Assembly: GCA_017622235.1 (NCBI GenBank)
Contig: JAGARN010000005.1
Coordinates: 124,001 to 188,000 of the forward strand
Source: Spirochaetaceae bacterium
GTDB taxonomy: Bacteria > Spirochaetota > Spirochaetia > Treponematales > Treponemataceae
Direction: 5' to 3'
DNA length: 64,000 nucleotides
Below, piece by piece: positions 53,301 through 60,831 of the stretch; positions within the stretch are counted from its first letter, which is position 1; each line of letters starts with the position of its first letter. The notes beneath the pieces were generated by a model, which saw only the letters and a program-made list of their open reading frames with translations, was not told the origin of the DNA and did not search any database. Position numbers and translations under genes: made by a program.

Positions 53301-54937
53301 TCTGGAAGAAAAAAAGAAACAGCGTATAGAGCAGCATCAATGAAAAAGTTTTCTATTTCTATTTGAGCTTGAACAAAAGGCGATTCCCCTCCAATAAGAC
53401 TTCCAGCAAGTATAATTTCACCAGGGCTACCGAATTCTATGTGCGAGTAATCAGAAAATTCAAAGGCAAAATCAACAGATCTTGTATTTTCATCTGGAAT
53501 AAGTGTAAGTTGCAAAGCAGTAAAACTTCTTTCACCTAAGTATAATTGAGGAATAAAGCATACAAATCCCCTTTCTAAGGGATCAAGATAAAGTTCTGCA
53601 GAAAGACTCCCACTACCTGGCACAAGGAAACGTTCTAAAAATATTGTACCAGAAGGGGCTAAATTTGGGATATTAAAATTACCGTTAAGGGAAAGATCTA
53701 AAATTGGAGAAAAGACTTCAAGGTTATTAACAGCAATATCCGAAAAATTTCCTAAAATATCAAAGTTTAAATTTAATCCTTGTGGAACAAAAGATTCTGG
53801 TATATAAAGTCCGCCTTTCCCAGAATAATTTATATCTTGGGAATTAGAATCCCATTGCAACTCATAATTTCCTGAAAGTTTGGTTCCTTTTAATTTTGAA
53901 ATCAAATCATAATTACTTTTTACTGTTACAAGTTCAAAAGGGTCAAAGGAATTCATATCTGCCCTCACCTGCAATAATTTTTTTGCTAAGTTATATTCTC
54001 CCAAAAGAGAAAAGGGCAAAGTATCTTGCATCGTAGAAAGTTTAATATTCTGATTGTTAAATTCTACAAGAAAACTTGTTCTAGCAAGAGATAGTCCACG
54101 GCTACCTAAAGAATCCAGTCTTATGCGAGCAACACTTCCATCTAATACAGGAGAAATAGAAGCATCTCCAGAAAAAGTACCAGAAAATCTTGCATTATCT
54201 TTTTGTAACTCTTCTGGTAACTTTGACAGCAACGAAGGAAGTAAATCTATTTTGACTGTACCATTTAAGGTTGCATTAAAAAATTCGCTAAAAGAAGCAG
54301 AATTAAGAGTTACGTCACGTAAAGTTACAAGTCCATCAATCATCGAATCACTGTAATGTAACGAAACATCATTAATTTCTATATCAAAAGGTAAAAATTC
54401 ATCAGCTTTGTCTTCTTCTGGTTCCTCAACAAATATTGAAACTGGACCATCAGCACCACCTATTATTCCAATGCTTGTTTTTTTCGGCTCAGAAATGTTA
54501 TCTTCTGTTCCAGATTTGCTGTTTTTGAATAAAGCCATTATTTTCTGTAACAACTGTTGGTTTTTTTCGCTATCGTACTCTAAAGTTATTCCAGTTATCG
54601 TAAGTTTTTTAAAAGCGTTAAAAAAATCCCCTTTCAAAAGACGCCCAATTTCGTAGGAAAGAGATGCTCGTTTTATTTCTAAAACTGTGTTGTCAGAAGC
54701 AACATCTTTTAACACAATACCCTTTATACGAAATATTGAAAAAACAGAAGGAGAAAGAGATTCGTAGGAAACGCTCAGACCTGTTTTTTGCTCAATTTGC
54801 AACAAAATATTATCACGAAATTGAATGAGAGAATCTTCAAATTTATAAATTGCAGGACGCACCGCCAATAGAGAGGCAAAAATTAATGCAATAAAGAGGA
54901 CGCTGCTAATACCTATCTTTACAAATTGGGATTTCAT
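50393..54937 (-). CDS. tamB: TamB-like (DUF490) envelope assembly/lipid transfer protein
   Basis: A 1514-residue TamB/AsmA-like protein: an N-terminal signal anchor (about 8-28), a very long beta-rich body typical of groove-shaped lipid-transfer proteins, and the C-terminal DUF490 region (GGEITYLNRNFYLREGRIMF... SPPKSELELMTLLGQAV). It works with the outer-membrane assembly machinery and/or phospholipid transport between the membranes. Residues 156-170 carry IGIIGGADGPVSIFV, a motif otherwise typical of decarboxylase beta subunits; it sits in a polar insert (about 137-180) outside the fold. AGGA precedes the ATG. The gene heads the tamB-bamA-skp-mutS block. Confidence 0.9.
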   Translation of the reverse strand: MKSQFVKIGISSVLFIALIFASLLAVRPAIYKFEDSLIQFRDNILLQIEQKTGLSVSYESLSPSVFSIFRIKGIVLKDVASDNTVLEIKRASLSYEIGRLLKGDFFNAFKKLTITGITLEYDSEKNQQLLQKIMALFKNSKSGTEDNISEPKKTSIGIIGGADGPVSIFVEEPEEDKADEFLPFDIEINDVSLHYSDSMIDGLVTLRDVTLNSASFSEFFNATLNGTVKIDLLPSLLSKLPEELQKDNARFSGTFSGDASISPVLDGSVARIRLDSLGSRGLSLARTSFLVEFNNQNIKLSTMQDTLPFSLLGEYNLAKKLLQVRADMNSFDPFELVTVKSNYDLISKLKGTKLSGNYELQWDSNSQDINYSGKGGLYIPESFVPQGLNLNFDILGNFSDIAVNNLEVFSPILDLSLNGNFNIPNLAPSGTIFLERFLVPGSGSLSAELYLDPLERGFVCFIPQLYLGERSFTALQLTLIPDENTRSVDFAFEFSDYSHIEFGSPGEIILAGSLIGGESPFVQAQIEIENFFIDAALYAVSFFLPEKNETFQKLADSFSPYMTTTELYVSTDFNSLTYNAPYWIVANTEQDQNLIYFSFTGNENNLILSQFDLLFGNNAVQLAADVGMDRELGGAFFTADATVNSIPYSFAGTYMQESGLQITGNYGLELALNFLSEDIGTNLIANLKFTEFPVALSKAVLLCSTNMDAVLPLYDMQRFEVGIQSLSLSEASGLLSFNPQLSMSGKVNNYGLMLDSFVYNDTVSLLNGSGGLMWLFESGVMESASLNLSLANPVSSESYSVSATLSNPENQSFSVASLMKDFYFSAQVMISDFPMSRVLPLQSEINVCSAMVSAMGTMENPYVALQIEPSSMSFGGVPFSFKGSALLDDGDIYLEETEIVFNKHSVTGISGVFSLAEFAGSLKATYDGQFGKSYNINAPIEISVLGMSELQQSETDLFGIFKRGIPELLTANLDMKLGGTLFDEVQPVKIELVRMQDYIALSSYDDLGLSGYITSGGNFDLNLSGRMPLHADIHGIISNQLLDVHLDDISSDLSNFSHLVYFPFVALYGGILKGNAQIGGILADPELNGNFYVEMLDLNCPNYVQEHIIGKIVPISLRDNELKVNKVPFTVGPGRVFLDLGLRLDRWKLDLFSMQIKTPENVFIPALINVAPFVIGGDSTCDLDIQLTLNNAEINGRFYTENVKIEFLSEMIQQLGSGVKTSRIPFTLNIDVTTGQHVEIEYNPLLRGLIAPNTNIAFQFDSATKDIVFKSDVVLRGGEITYLNRNFYLREGRIMFNESGGVFDPRITVRAEIRERDQNGEPVRITLSAENQRLSEFNPSYTSSPPKSELELMTLLGQAVTGDVESGWDVLLTGVDYGFQVFVLRKIENALRDLLNFDIFSLRTMGFQNSLRQWINGSDSEPLTISNFLDNTTVYIGKYFGSSIYADAMFHFAYDESKVASGESVSGLVFQPEIGLEMDSPFGTIRWSMAPEIGTTQHLWVPATSITLSWKFVF

Positions 54938-55001
54938 AAATTCCTAAATTTCTCTGCAATACACTATAGTAAATTTTCGGAAAAAATGATAGTTATATAC
55001 A

Positions 55002-55628
55002 ATGATACTACATAATTTTATCGTATTTGAAGGCATTGACGGAGCGGGAACCTCTACCCAAATAAACCTACTAAAAGAAAAACTACCGGCAAAAAAAACA
55101 ATGTTTACCGCAGAACCAACAGAAGAGTCAACTGGCAAGTTTTTACGTTCAGTACTAAAAGGTGAAGTAAAACTTCATCCAGCCACGACAGCTTTCCTCT
55201 TTGCAGCAGACCGTAACGAACACCTTTTTAGCACAAATGGTATAGTTGCACATTGCAAAGATGGAGGAATAGCCGTTACAGATAGATATTTATTCTCCAG
55301 CCTAGCTTACCAATCCATATCTTGTGGAAAAGAGCTACCACAGATTCTTAATCAAAGTTTTCCCTTGCCAGAATATCTTTTTTTCTTTGATATAGAACCT
55401 TCCATTTCTTTAAACCGAATAAGGGGACGTAATGTTACGGAAATTTACGAAAAACAGGATTTTTTAGAAAAAACCGCTAAGGCATACAGACAAATTATTA
55501 AAGATTTTGAAAATCAGCAAAAAAGAGATGGAATGAAAATATTCTGGATAGATGCTACAAAATCCATAAAAGAAGTTGAACAAAATATCTGGAGTGTTCT
55601 AAAAAAAATGCCGATATTACAGAAGTGA
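55002..55628 (+). CDS. tmk: Thymidylate kinase
   Basis: Tmk makes dTDP from dTMP. The 208-residue enzyme has P-loop FEGIDGAGTSTQ (about 9-20) in place of the common GxxxxGKS/T, the TTAEPTEE-like segment (FTAEPTEES), DRYLFSSLAYQ with the DRY/H motif, and a LID region. The lysine of the P-loop is replaced: GAGTSTQ rather than GAGKSTQ, a variant known from some thymidylate kinases with the compensating basic residue in the LID. The gene overlaps the next one by 4 bp (GTGA). It has no clear ribosome-binding site. It is divergent from tamB. Confidence 0.92.
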   Translation: MILHNFIVFEGIDGAGTSTQINLLKEKLPAKKTMFTAEPTEESTGKFLRSVLKGEVKLHPATTAFLFAADRNEHLFSTNGIVAHCKDGGIAVTDRYLFSSLAYQSISCGKELPQILNQSFPLPEYLFFFDIEPSISLNRIRGRNVTEIYEKQDFLEKTAKAYRQIIKDFENQQKRDGMKIFWIDATKSIKEVEQNIWSVLKKMPILQK

Positions 55629-56236
55629 AAGCAAAAAAAATTATAGCAGTTTTTATTGTTTTATTAATTTGTTCGCAAACAATATTCTCTTATTTTGTTA
55701 CTTACAAAGAACAGTACTATAATTTATTTCATGTGCATTACCAGCAATACCCAGATGATGTTATGGAAAATATTTACTGGCTAGAAAAAGCAGTAGAAGC
55801 TGACTTTTGTAATCCACAGTATGCACTTGCAAAAATAAATAACGAAAAAGACTGGGAAAAATACCGTTACCTGTTTATGATGCACATAAACCTAAAATTG
55901 ATAGAACAACATATGCGACTTGGAAGAACATGGGACAAACAGGTTGCTTATTTTTACGATGCACCATGGAAAGAAGAATACTTACGAGATTTAGAAAAAG
56001 CTGAAAGTTGTTATCAAGCAGGATTATACTACTGGGAAGAAGCCAAACTTTGGGCAGAAAAAGCCAGCAGTGCCAGTTTTAAATTCCTATATTTAACAGA
56101 TATTCAAAATTGGGAAGACGAATGCTATAGAATTACAAATGGCAACCTCGATTATGAAAAAATTCTAAACAGAGAAATAAAAAGAGTACAAGAAGTTCAA
56201 GCTGCCTTTATTGCAATGGATGAAGAAACTTATTAA
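55625..56236 (+). CDS. Secreted or membrane-anchored protein of unknown function
   Basis: 203 residues, starting at GTG overlapping the tmk stop. It begins with a short basic stretch and one hydrophobic segment (IIAVFIVLLICSQTIFSYF), then a soluble, mostly helical region rich in aromatic residues: many Tyr and Trp (YYWEEAKLWAEK, DIQNWEDECY). The regular spacing of helices recalls TPR-like repeats but I cannot confirm it. It is coupled to tmk and followed 9 nt later by aroB. Family not recognised. Confidence 0.6.
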   Translation: MKAKKIIAVFIVLLICSQTIFSYFVTYKEQYYNLFHVHYQQYPDDVMENIYWLEKAVEADFCNPQYALAKINNEKDWEKYRYLFMMHINLKLIEQHMRLGRTWDKQVAYFYDAPWKEEYLRDLEKAESCYQAGLYYWEEAKLWAEKASSASFKFLYLTDIQNWEDECYRITNGNLDYEKILNREIKRVQEVQAAFIAMDEETY

Positions 56237-56245
56237 AATGTCATC

Positions 56246-57415
56246 ATGACAAATGACATTATTTCGATAAAATATTCTGCCGTTAATCCTGGAACAGAAA
56301 AAACCGACATTCTTTTCTATAACGAAACTACATCTGAATCTATAGCTCAGAGTTTAATTTCAGAAAATACGACGGTTAGCCGTATTTTTGTAACGGATAC
56401 AACGGTTGCAGCCTTACCCCTTATGGAATCTTTTGTTAAATACTTTGGAATTACCCCTTCCACGCCGCCAAAACAAAATGCAGTTTACCAAAGTGCAAAA
56501 GATGTTTTATTAGTTATAGGTCCCGGAGAATCTTTTAAAACAATAGAAAATGTATTGCTAATAGTAAAAACAGCACTACAAAATAATCTACAACGTTCTA
56601 GTGTGTTTATAGGCATTGGCGGCGGTGTTATCTGCGACATGACAGCCTTTGCTGCATCAATATTCAAACGTGGAGCAAATCTTGAACTTATACCTACCAC
56701 TCTACTTGCCATGGTTGATGCAGCCGTTGGAGGAAAAACAGGATGCGATTTTGATTCCTACAAAAATATGATAGGTAGCTTTTTTCCTGCAAAACGGCTT
56801 CATATTTTTAGTGGGTTTGTACAGTCCCTACCAGATAGCGAATATCGTTCAGGGTTAGCGGAAACATTAAAAACCGCACTTTTATATGCTCCAAAGCTTT
56901 TTGACATAATGGAAAACCAACAAGAAGATGTTGAAGCACGAAAAACAGATGTAGTACATCAAATTATTCGACGCTGCGTAATCGCAAAGGCAAACATCGT
57001 AGAAAAGGACCTTACAGAAAAAGGACCTAGAATGCAATTAAATTTTGGACATACATTTGCTCATGCACTAGAAAGTTGTGCCGGTCTTGGAACAATTCCT
57101 CATGGAGATGCTGTGGCTTGGGGAATTGGTCGTGCATTAGATCTTTCACTAGGGTTAGGTCTTTGCGAAAAAGAATATAAGGATCAAGTTTTTGCTGTAT
57201 TAAAAGCATATGGTTGGAAAACAGAGGGAATTCATCCTGTGTTGCTGCAAAATAAAAAAGAAAAAGCAAAAATAATTGATGCTCTGATTTCAGCCATGAA
57301 AAAAGACAAAAAAAACAGTTCAAATTCGATTCGATTTATTCTGCAAAGAGATATAAACCTTACTGTGATTCAAGAAGTTGCAGATTCAGACATAATTGAA
57401 GTTTTAAGTGAATAG
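56246..57415 (+). CDS. aroB: 3-dehydroquinate synthase
   Basis: AroB closes the ring of DAHP to 3-dehydroquinate in the shikimate pathway, using NAD+ and a divalent metal. The 389 residues contain FIGIGGGVICDMTAFAASIFKRG (NAD-binding, shown as its central GIGGGVICD), the following PTTLLAMVDAAVGGKTGCDF, NMIGSFFPA, SGLAETLKTALL (metal-site Glu), and FGHTFAHALESC with the zinc-binding histidine. A slightly extended N-terminus compared with enterobacterial AroB is seen. It follows the unknown gene closely, and its end overlaps the ribosome-binding region of the cysteine desulfurase gene; no other aromatic-pathway genes are nearby. Confidence 0.93.
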   Translation: MTNDIISIKYSAVNPGTEKTDILFYNETTSESIAQSLISENTTVSRIFVTDTTVAALPLMESFVKYFGITPSTPPKQNAVYQSAKDVLLVIGPGESFKTIENVLLIVKTALQNNLQRSSVFIGIGGGVICDMTAFAASIFKRGANLELIPTTLLAMVDAAVGGKTGCDFDSYKNMIGSFFPAKRLHIFSGFVQSLPDSEYRSGLAETLKTALLYAPKLFDIMENQQEDVEARKTDVVHQIIRRCVIAKANIVEKDLTEKGPRMQLNFGHTFAHALESCAGLGTIPHGDAVAWGIGRALDLSLGLGLCEKEYKDQVFAVLKAYGWKTEGIHPVLLQNKKEKAKIIDALISAMKKDKKNSSNSIRFILQRDINLTVIQEVADSDIIEVLSE

Positions 57416-57425
57416 GATTTTTAGT

Positions 57426-58637
57426 ATGAACGATATTTCTGGATATTTTGATTGGGCGGCTACTGCTCCTGTAGATGAAGACATAATAAGAGAAGCAACA
57501 GAGCTTTCCATAAATTGTTTTGGGAATCCATCAAGTGTTCACAAACTTGGAACTATTGCAAAAAATGAGCTTACTCAAATACGAAAAATTGCTTCTAAAA
57601 CTCTTTGCGTAAAAGAGGAAAATTTATTTTTTACTTCAGGAGGAACAGAAGCTGACCATATTCCCCTACTTTCACTTTTACAACGCCCCAGTACGGCAAG
57701 AATTCTTGTAAGCGAAATTGAACACCCTGCTATAAAAGAACAAGCTGAAATGCTTAAACATTACGGATGGAAAATTGATTATGTTAAGCCAAATCCACAA
57801 GGAATAATTACTGCAAAATCTGTAGAAGATGCTTTAAAACCAGATACAGTTTTACTTTGCGTAATGGCAGTGAACAATGAAACTGGAGCGATTCAACCTA
57901 TAAATGAAATTGCAGATACTTTATATCGCATAGCTAAAGAAACTGGAAAAAGACGTACTAAATTCCATGTTGATTGCGTTCAAGCGGCAGGAAAGATTCC
58001 ACTTAACATAGGTTATAGAGGAATCGACAGTGCATCTTTTTCTGGTCATAAAATAGGTGGACCTAGAGGGAGTGGATTACTTTATCTTGCACAGCGAATC
58101 GAACCCTTTGTAAAAGGAGGTGGACAAGAACAAGGTATTCGTAGCGGAACTGAAAACCTTGCAGCAAATTACGCTTTTGTAAAATGTTTACAACGCTATT
58201 ATATAAGTGCTGATTCACAAGGCAAAATCTTGCAACCAGATTCACCACAGGCTAAACGGTATTTTGAACAACAAATTCTTACAAATGAATTTATACAAAA
58301 ACTTACTTCAATAAAGGGTTGCAAGATTATTCCAGAATGTCGTTCAACTTTATCACCAGAAACACAACAATATTCACCTTGGATAATTCAAGCAACATTC
58401 CCAAAAATCCCAGGTAAAGCTATGGTGCGAGCGTTATCAGAAAAAGGATTTTATATTTCTACCGGTTCAGCTTGTTCAGCAAGAAAACTTAACCGCCCAG
58501 TTCTTGAAGCAATGGGGATTTCAAGGGAAGATTCAACAAATGCAGTGCGTTTTTCTTTTGGTCCAAAAACAAAATCTAATGATATGGAAAACCTTTTTCA
58601 AACTGTTAATGAAGTTTGTAAAACACTAAATTATTAA
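57426..58637 (+). CDS. Cysteine desulfurase (NifS/IscS-like)
   Basis: I use the ATG at 57426 (AGGA lies before it), giving 403 residues; an in-frame GTG at 57408 has no such signal. Fold-type I PLP enzyme that takes sulfur from cysteine for Fe-S clusters or tRNA thiolation. Seen are the N-terminal YFDWAATAPVDEDI, TSGGTEADHIPL, MAVNNETGAIQPI, HVDCVQAAGKI, and the Schiff-base lysine in SGHKIGGPRGSG. The catalytic cysteine lies in the loop STGSACSARKLN. The insert of about 30 residues (SADSQGKILQPDSPQAKRYFEQ) is longer than in IscS. No iscU or other Fe-S genes are nearby. Confidence 0.9.
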   Translation: MNDISGYFDWAATAPVDEDIIREATELSINCFGNPSSVHKLGTIAKNELTQIRKIASKTLCVKEENLFFTSGGTEADHIPLLSLLQRPSTARILVSEIEHPAIKEQAEMLKHYGWKIDYVKPNPQGIITAKSVEDALKPDTVLLCVMAVNNETGAIQPINEIADTLYRIAKETGKRRTKFHVDCVQAAGKIPLNIGYRGIDSASFSGHKIGGPRGSGLLYLAQRIEPFVKGGGQEQGIRSGTENLAANYAFVKCLQRYYISADSQGKILQPDSPQAKRYFEQQILTNEFIQKLTSIKGCKIIPECRSTLSPETQQYSPWIIQATFPKIPGKAMVRALSEKGFYISTGSACSARKLNRPVLEAMGISREDSTNAVRFSFGPKTKSNDMENLFQTVNEVCKTLNY

Positions 58638-58666
58638 TTTTTTTTTCAAAAAAAAAGCTAAAATAC

Positions 58667-58695
58667 TTGACAGATATATCGACACATGATATAAC
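58667..58695 (+). promoter_or_regulatory. Promoter of the padR-DUF2812 operon
   Basis: TTGACA (58667-58672), 17-nt spacer, TATAAC (58690-58695). The spacer itself contains GATATATCGA, a copy of the half-site repeated in the downstream operator. Confidence 0.75.
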
Positions 58696-58703
58696 GTAAT
58701 TAT

Positions 58704-58741
58704 AATATATCGAAAGACGTTATAAAGCGTTTCGATATATT
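58704..58741 (+). promoter_or_regulatory. Palindromic operator before padR
   Basis: AATATATCGAAA (58704-58715) and its exact complement TTTCGATATATT (58730-58741) flank 14 nt. With the half-site in the promoter spacer this suggests three ATATATCGA elements, probably bound by the PadR protein encoded just downstream. Repression by a dimer or tetramer is inference. Confidence 0.65.
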
Positions 58742-58796
58742 AGACAAAGTAAACTATTTTCCGGAAAATAAAGCTTACTTAAATCTAGGAGGAAAA

Positions 58797-59117
58797 ATGC
58801 CAAAACAAGAGCCATTAACAGAAAGCTACTTTTACATCTTGTTGTGCTTATACAAAGAAAATCTTCACGGTTATGGCATTATGCAAAAAGCCAAAGAACT
58901 TTCAGAAGGGAACGTTTCTATTGGTGCAGGCACAATGTACGGAGCCACCAGCAATATGATGAAAAAAGGCTGGATTGAAGAAATTCTAGAAGAAGCAAAG
59001 GATGAAAGAGGAAAACGTCTTTACAAACTGACAGAAATTGGAAAATCAGTTTTAGCACAGGAAGTTTCAAGATTAGAAAATCTTGTTACAAACGCAAAAT
59101 CAATTATGGAAAATTAA
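58797..59117 (+). CDS. PadR-family transcriptional regulator
   Basis: A 106-residue winged-helix regulator of the short PadR type (no long C-terminal domain): TESYFYILLCLYKENLHGYGIMQKAKEL at the start, then ISIGAGTMYGATSNMMKKGWIEEI, which is the recognition helix and wing, and GKRLYKLTEIGKSVLAQEVSRLE near the C-terminus. AGGAGG precedes the ATG at ideal distance. It is followed 20 nt later by a DUF2812 gene, an arrangement common in Firmicutes and spirochaetes. The operator with ATATATCGA repeats upstream suggests autoregulation; the inducer is not known. Confidence 0.93.
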   Translation: MPKQEPLTESYFYILLCLYKENLHGYGIMQKAKELSEGNVSIGAGTMYGATSNMMKKGWIEEILEEAKDERGKRLYKLTEIGKSVLAQEVSRLENLVTNAKSIMEN

Positions 59118-59137
59118 ACAGAAGGAAGGAAAAAATT

Positions 59138-59776
59138 ATGGGAAAAACACTTAGGAAATGGACTTGCTACCCACTTTGGGAAGTAAAAAACGAAGAAAAA
59201 GATTTGAATGTGGCTTCAAAAAATGGATATCAGTTGGTGGAAGGAAGAGCTTTTTGGTGGACATTAGAAAAAAATGATACAGTGCGTTACACTTATCAAA
59301 TTGATTTTAATCCAGGAGCAAAATTAGATCCAAGATACAAAGAAACTTTTGCAGAAATGGGTTGGGAATATGTAAGTTCCACATTTAATGGTTGGCATTA
59401 TTTCAAAAAACCATATCAGGAAGGGCAACAACTAGAAAATGGAGAAGTTGTACAATCTGAACGAATTTATACAGACCAAGAATCATACAAAGAAATGGAA
59501 AAACGATGGCAAAAACTTGGAATTACATTATCAGTTTTGTGCTTTTTCTTTTCAGCTTTGTATTTTGTTCAAGGATTAATACACGTTCCTGCATTATTTG
59601 GTTTTGCTTTTGGATTTTTGTTTTTTGGAGCAAGTGTTTTAAATTCAATTATAAATTACAAGAAAGAGTCAGAAGATCCTTCTTTTGAACCAAGTATAAA
59701 AATTCCATTCAAAATAGCTTTGCCTGTTTTTTTTGCAACACTTATAATTACATTACTTATTGGAACTATTGCTTAA
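59138..59776 (+). CDS. DUF2812 membrane protein
   Basis: A 212-residue protein: an N-terminal soluble domain of about 110 residues with the DUF2812 pattern (KWTCYPLWEVKNEEKDLNVASKNGYQLVEG, RYTYQIDF, MGWEYVSSTFNGWHYFKK), followed by two or three membrane helices. DUF2812 proteins are regularly encoded next to PadR regulators and are thought to be part of a small envelope stress or drug-response module; their biochemical function is unknown. AGGAAGG precedes the ATG. The operon ends at the hairpin at 59785. Confidence 0.88.
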   Translation: MGKTLRKWTCYPLWEVKNEEKDLNVASKNGYQLVEGRAFWWTLEKNDTVRYTYQIDFNPGAKLDPRYKETFAEMGWEYVSSTFNGWHYFKKPYQEGQQLENGEVVQSERIYTDQESYKEMEKRWQKLGITLSVLCFFFSALYFVQGLIHVPALFGFAFGFLFFGASVLNSIINYKKESEDPSFEPSIKIPFKIALPVFFATLIITLLIGTIA

Positions 59777-59784
59777 CAATTATT

Positions 59785-59817
59785 TTACAAAAAAAGCCTT
59801 GCACATTTGCAAGGCTT
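59785..59817. terminator. Terminator between the DUF2812 gene and tRNA-Gly(TCC)
   Basis: AAGCCTTGCA pairs with TGCAAGGCTT over a 4-nt loop. The T run lies on the minus-strand side, so it mainly ends the tRNA transcript, but the stem can also stop the DUF2812 operon. Confidence 0.85.
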
Positions 59818-59819
59818 AA

Positions 59820-59891
<72 letters not shown>

Positions 59892-59905
59892 AAAACTATG
59901 TGTTA

Positions 59906-59934
59906 GTTATAACAATTATTTTAATTTGTGTCAA
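59906..59934 (-). promoter_or_regulatory. Promoter of tRNA-Gly(TCC)
   Basis: Minus strand TTGACA (59934-59929), 17-nt spacer, TATAAC (59911-59906), 14 nt before the tRNA. The -35 box lies in the coaX stop codon region. Confidence 0.8.
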
Positions 59935-60749
59935 GTGGTATTTTTCAGATTATTTTTTGATTTAAGTATTGAAGCAATTCTATTCAAACCTTTAAGCGTT
60001 AATGTCTTATCTACTTCTTGAAAAATTGATGTTATTGGACTTAGAACACTATTAAGCCCACCTGTTGCAATAACTTTTATTTCTTGGACACAAGTACCTG
60101 TTTTACAACTCATTTCTGAACGCATTTGTGAAATAAGACTTTCTACAAGACCTTTATAACCCAGTATGATGCCAGATTGAATTGAATGTATAGTGTTAGT
60201 TCCTAAACTCGAAGGTGGTGCTTCTAAAGGAACAGAAGGAAGCTGTGCTGTATTATTAAATAATGAATTACGTGCAGTTCCAAGACCTGGTGTAATAGCT
60301 ATCCCCTGCAAAAAACCCATCTTATCAACAGCGGTAAAAGTAAGAGCTGTACCAAAATCGACAATTATACACGCACAATTAAAACGACAATAGGCTTCTA
60401 CTGCATTACATACAAGGTCGCTACCAATTTCATGTACAGCAGACTCTGGAATTTTAACTGGAAGTTGATCAAAAATTGTAGGATTAACCAATACAGGCTT
60501 TTTCCCAATCATACGTTCTATTAAGCCAACAAATTGACCAATCAATACAGGAACAACAGAACTAAGGACGCATGAATCAATTTTAGAAATATTTAATCCA
60601 GCTTCTCTAAAAAAGGATGCAATAATTGTTGAATATTCATCACCAGTACGGCGAGTATCACTATAGATTCTCCAAGTATGAATTAATTCATCTTGCTGAA
60701 AAAGTGCAACAACAATGTTTGTATTTCCTATGTCGATAGCTAAAAGCAA
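59931..60749 (-). CDS. coaX: Type III pantothenate kinase
   Basis: CoaX phosphorylates pantothenate in the first step of coenzyme A synthesis. The 272-residue enzyme belongs to the ASKHA fold: phosphate-1 loop DIGNTNIVVAL (about 5-15), the middle SCVLSSVVP, DFGTALTFTAVD (phosphate-2), and a C-terminal helical part with VIATGGLNSVL. GGAG lies 8 nt before a TTG start at 60749, which begins MLLAIDIGN. The gene faces hisS divergently. The -35 box of the tRNA-Gly promoter overlaps its stop codon. Confidence 0.92.
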   Translation of the reverse strand: MLLAIDIGNTNIVVALFQQDELIHTWRIYSDTRRTGDEYSTIIASFFREAGLNISKIDSCVLSSVVPVLIGQFVGLIERMIGKKPVLVNPTIFDQLPVKIPESAVHEIGSDLVCNAVEAYCRFNCACIIVDFGTALTFTAVDKMGFLQGIAITPGLGTARNSLFNNTAQLPSVPLEAPPSSLGTNTIHSIQSGIILGYKGLVESLISQMRSEMSCKTGTCVQEIKVIATGGLNSVLSPITSIFQEVDKTLTLKGLNRIASILKSKNNLKNTT

Positions 60750-60796
60750 TTTACAATCTCCTTTGCAAACATCATAAAAACAAGTTTTTACGGTAA

Positions 60797-60825
60797 TTGC
60801 TTTTTTTTTATTTTATAAGTATTAT
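60797..60825 (+). promoter_or_regulatory. Promoter of hisS (leaderless arrangement)
   Basis: TTGCTT (60797-60802), 17-nt spacer, TATTAT (60820-60825), then 6 nt to ATG at 60832; no Shine-Dalgarno. Confidence 0.75.
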
Positions 60826-60831
60826 ACATTT

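Noticed and set aside
54944..55138. Small minus-strand ORF opposite tmk
   Set aside because: It is antisense to the conserved tmk P-loop region and has no initiation signal or homology I recognise.
57408..57425. GTG start for the cysteine desulfurase
   Set aside because: AGGA lies before the ATG at 57426, while the GTG lies inside the aroB coding end without a ribosome-binding site.
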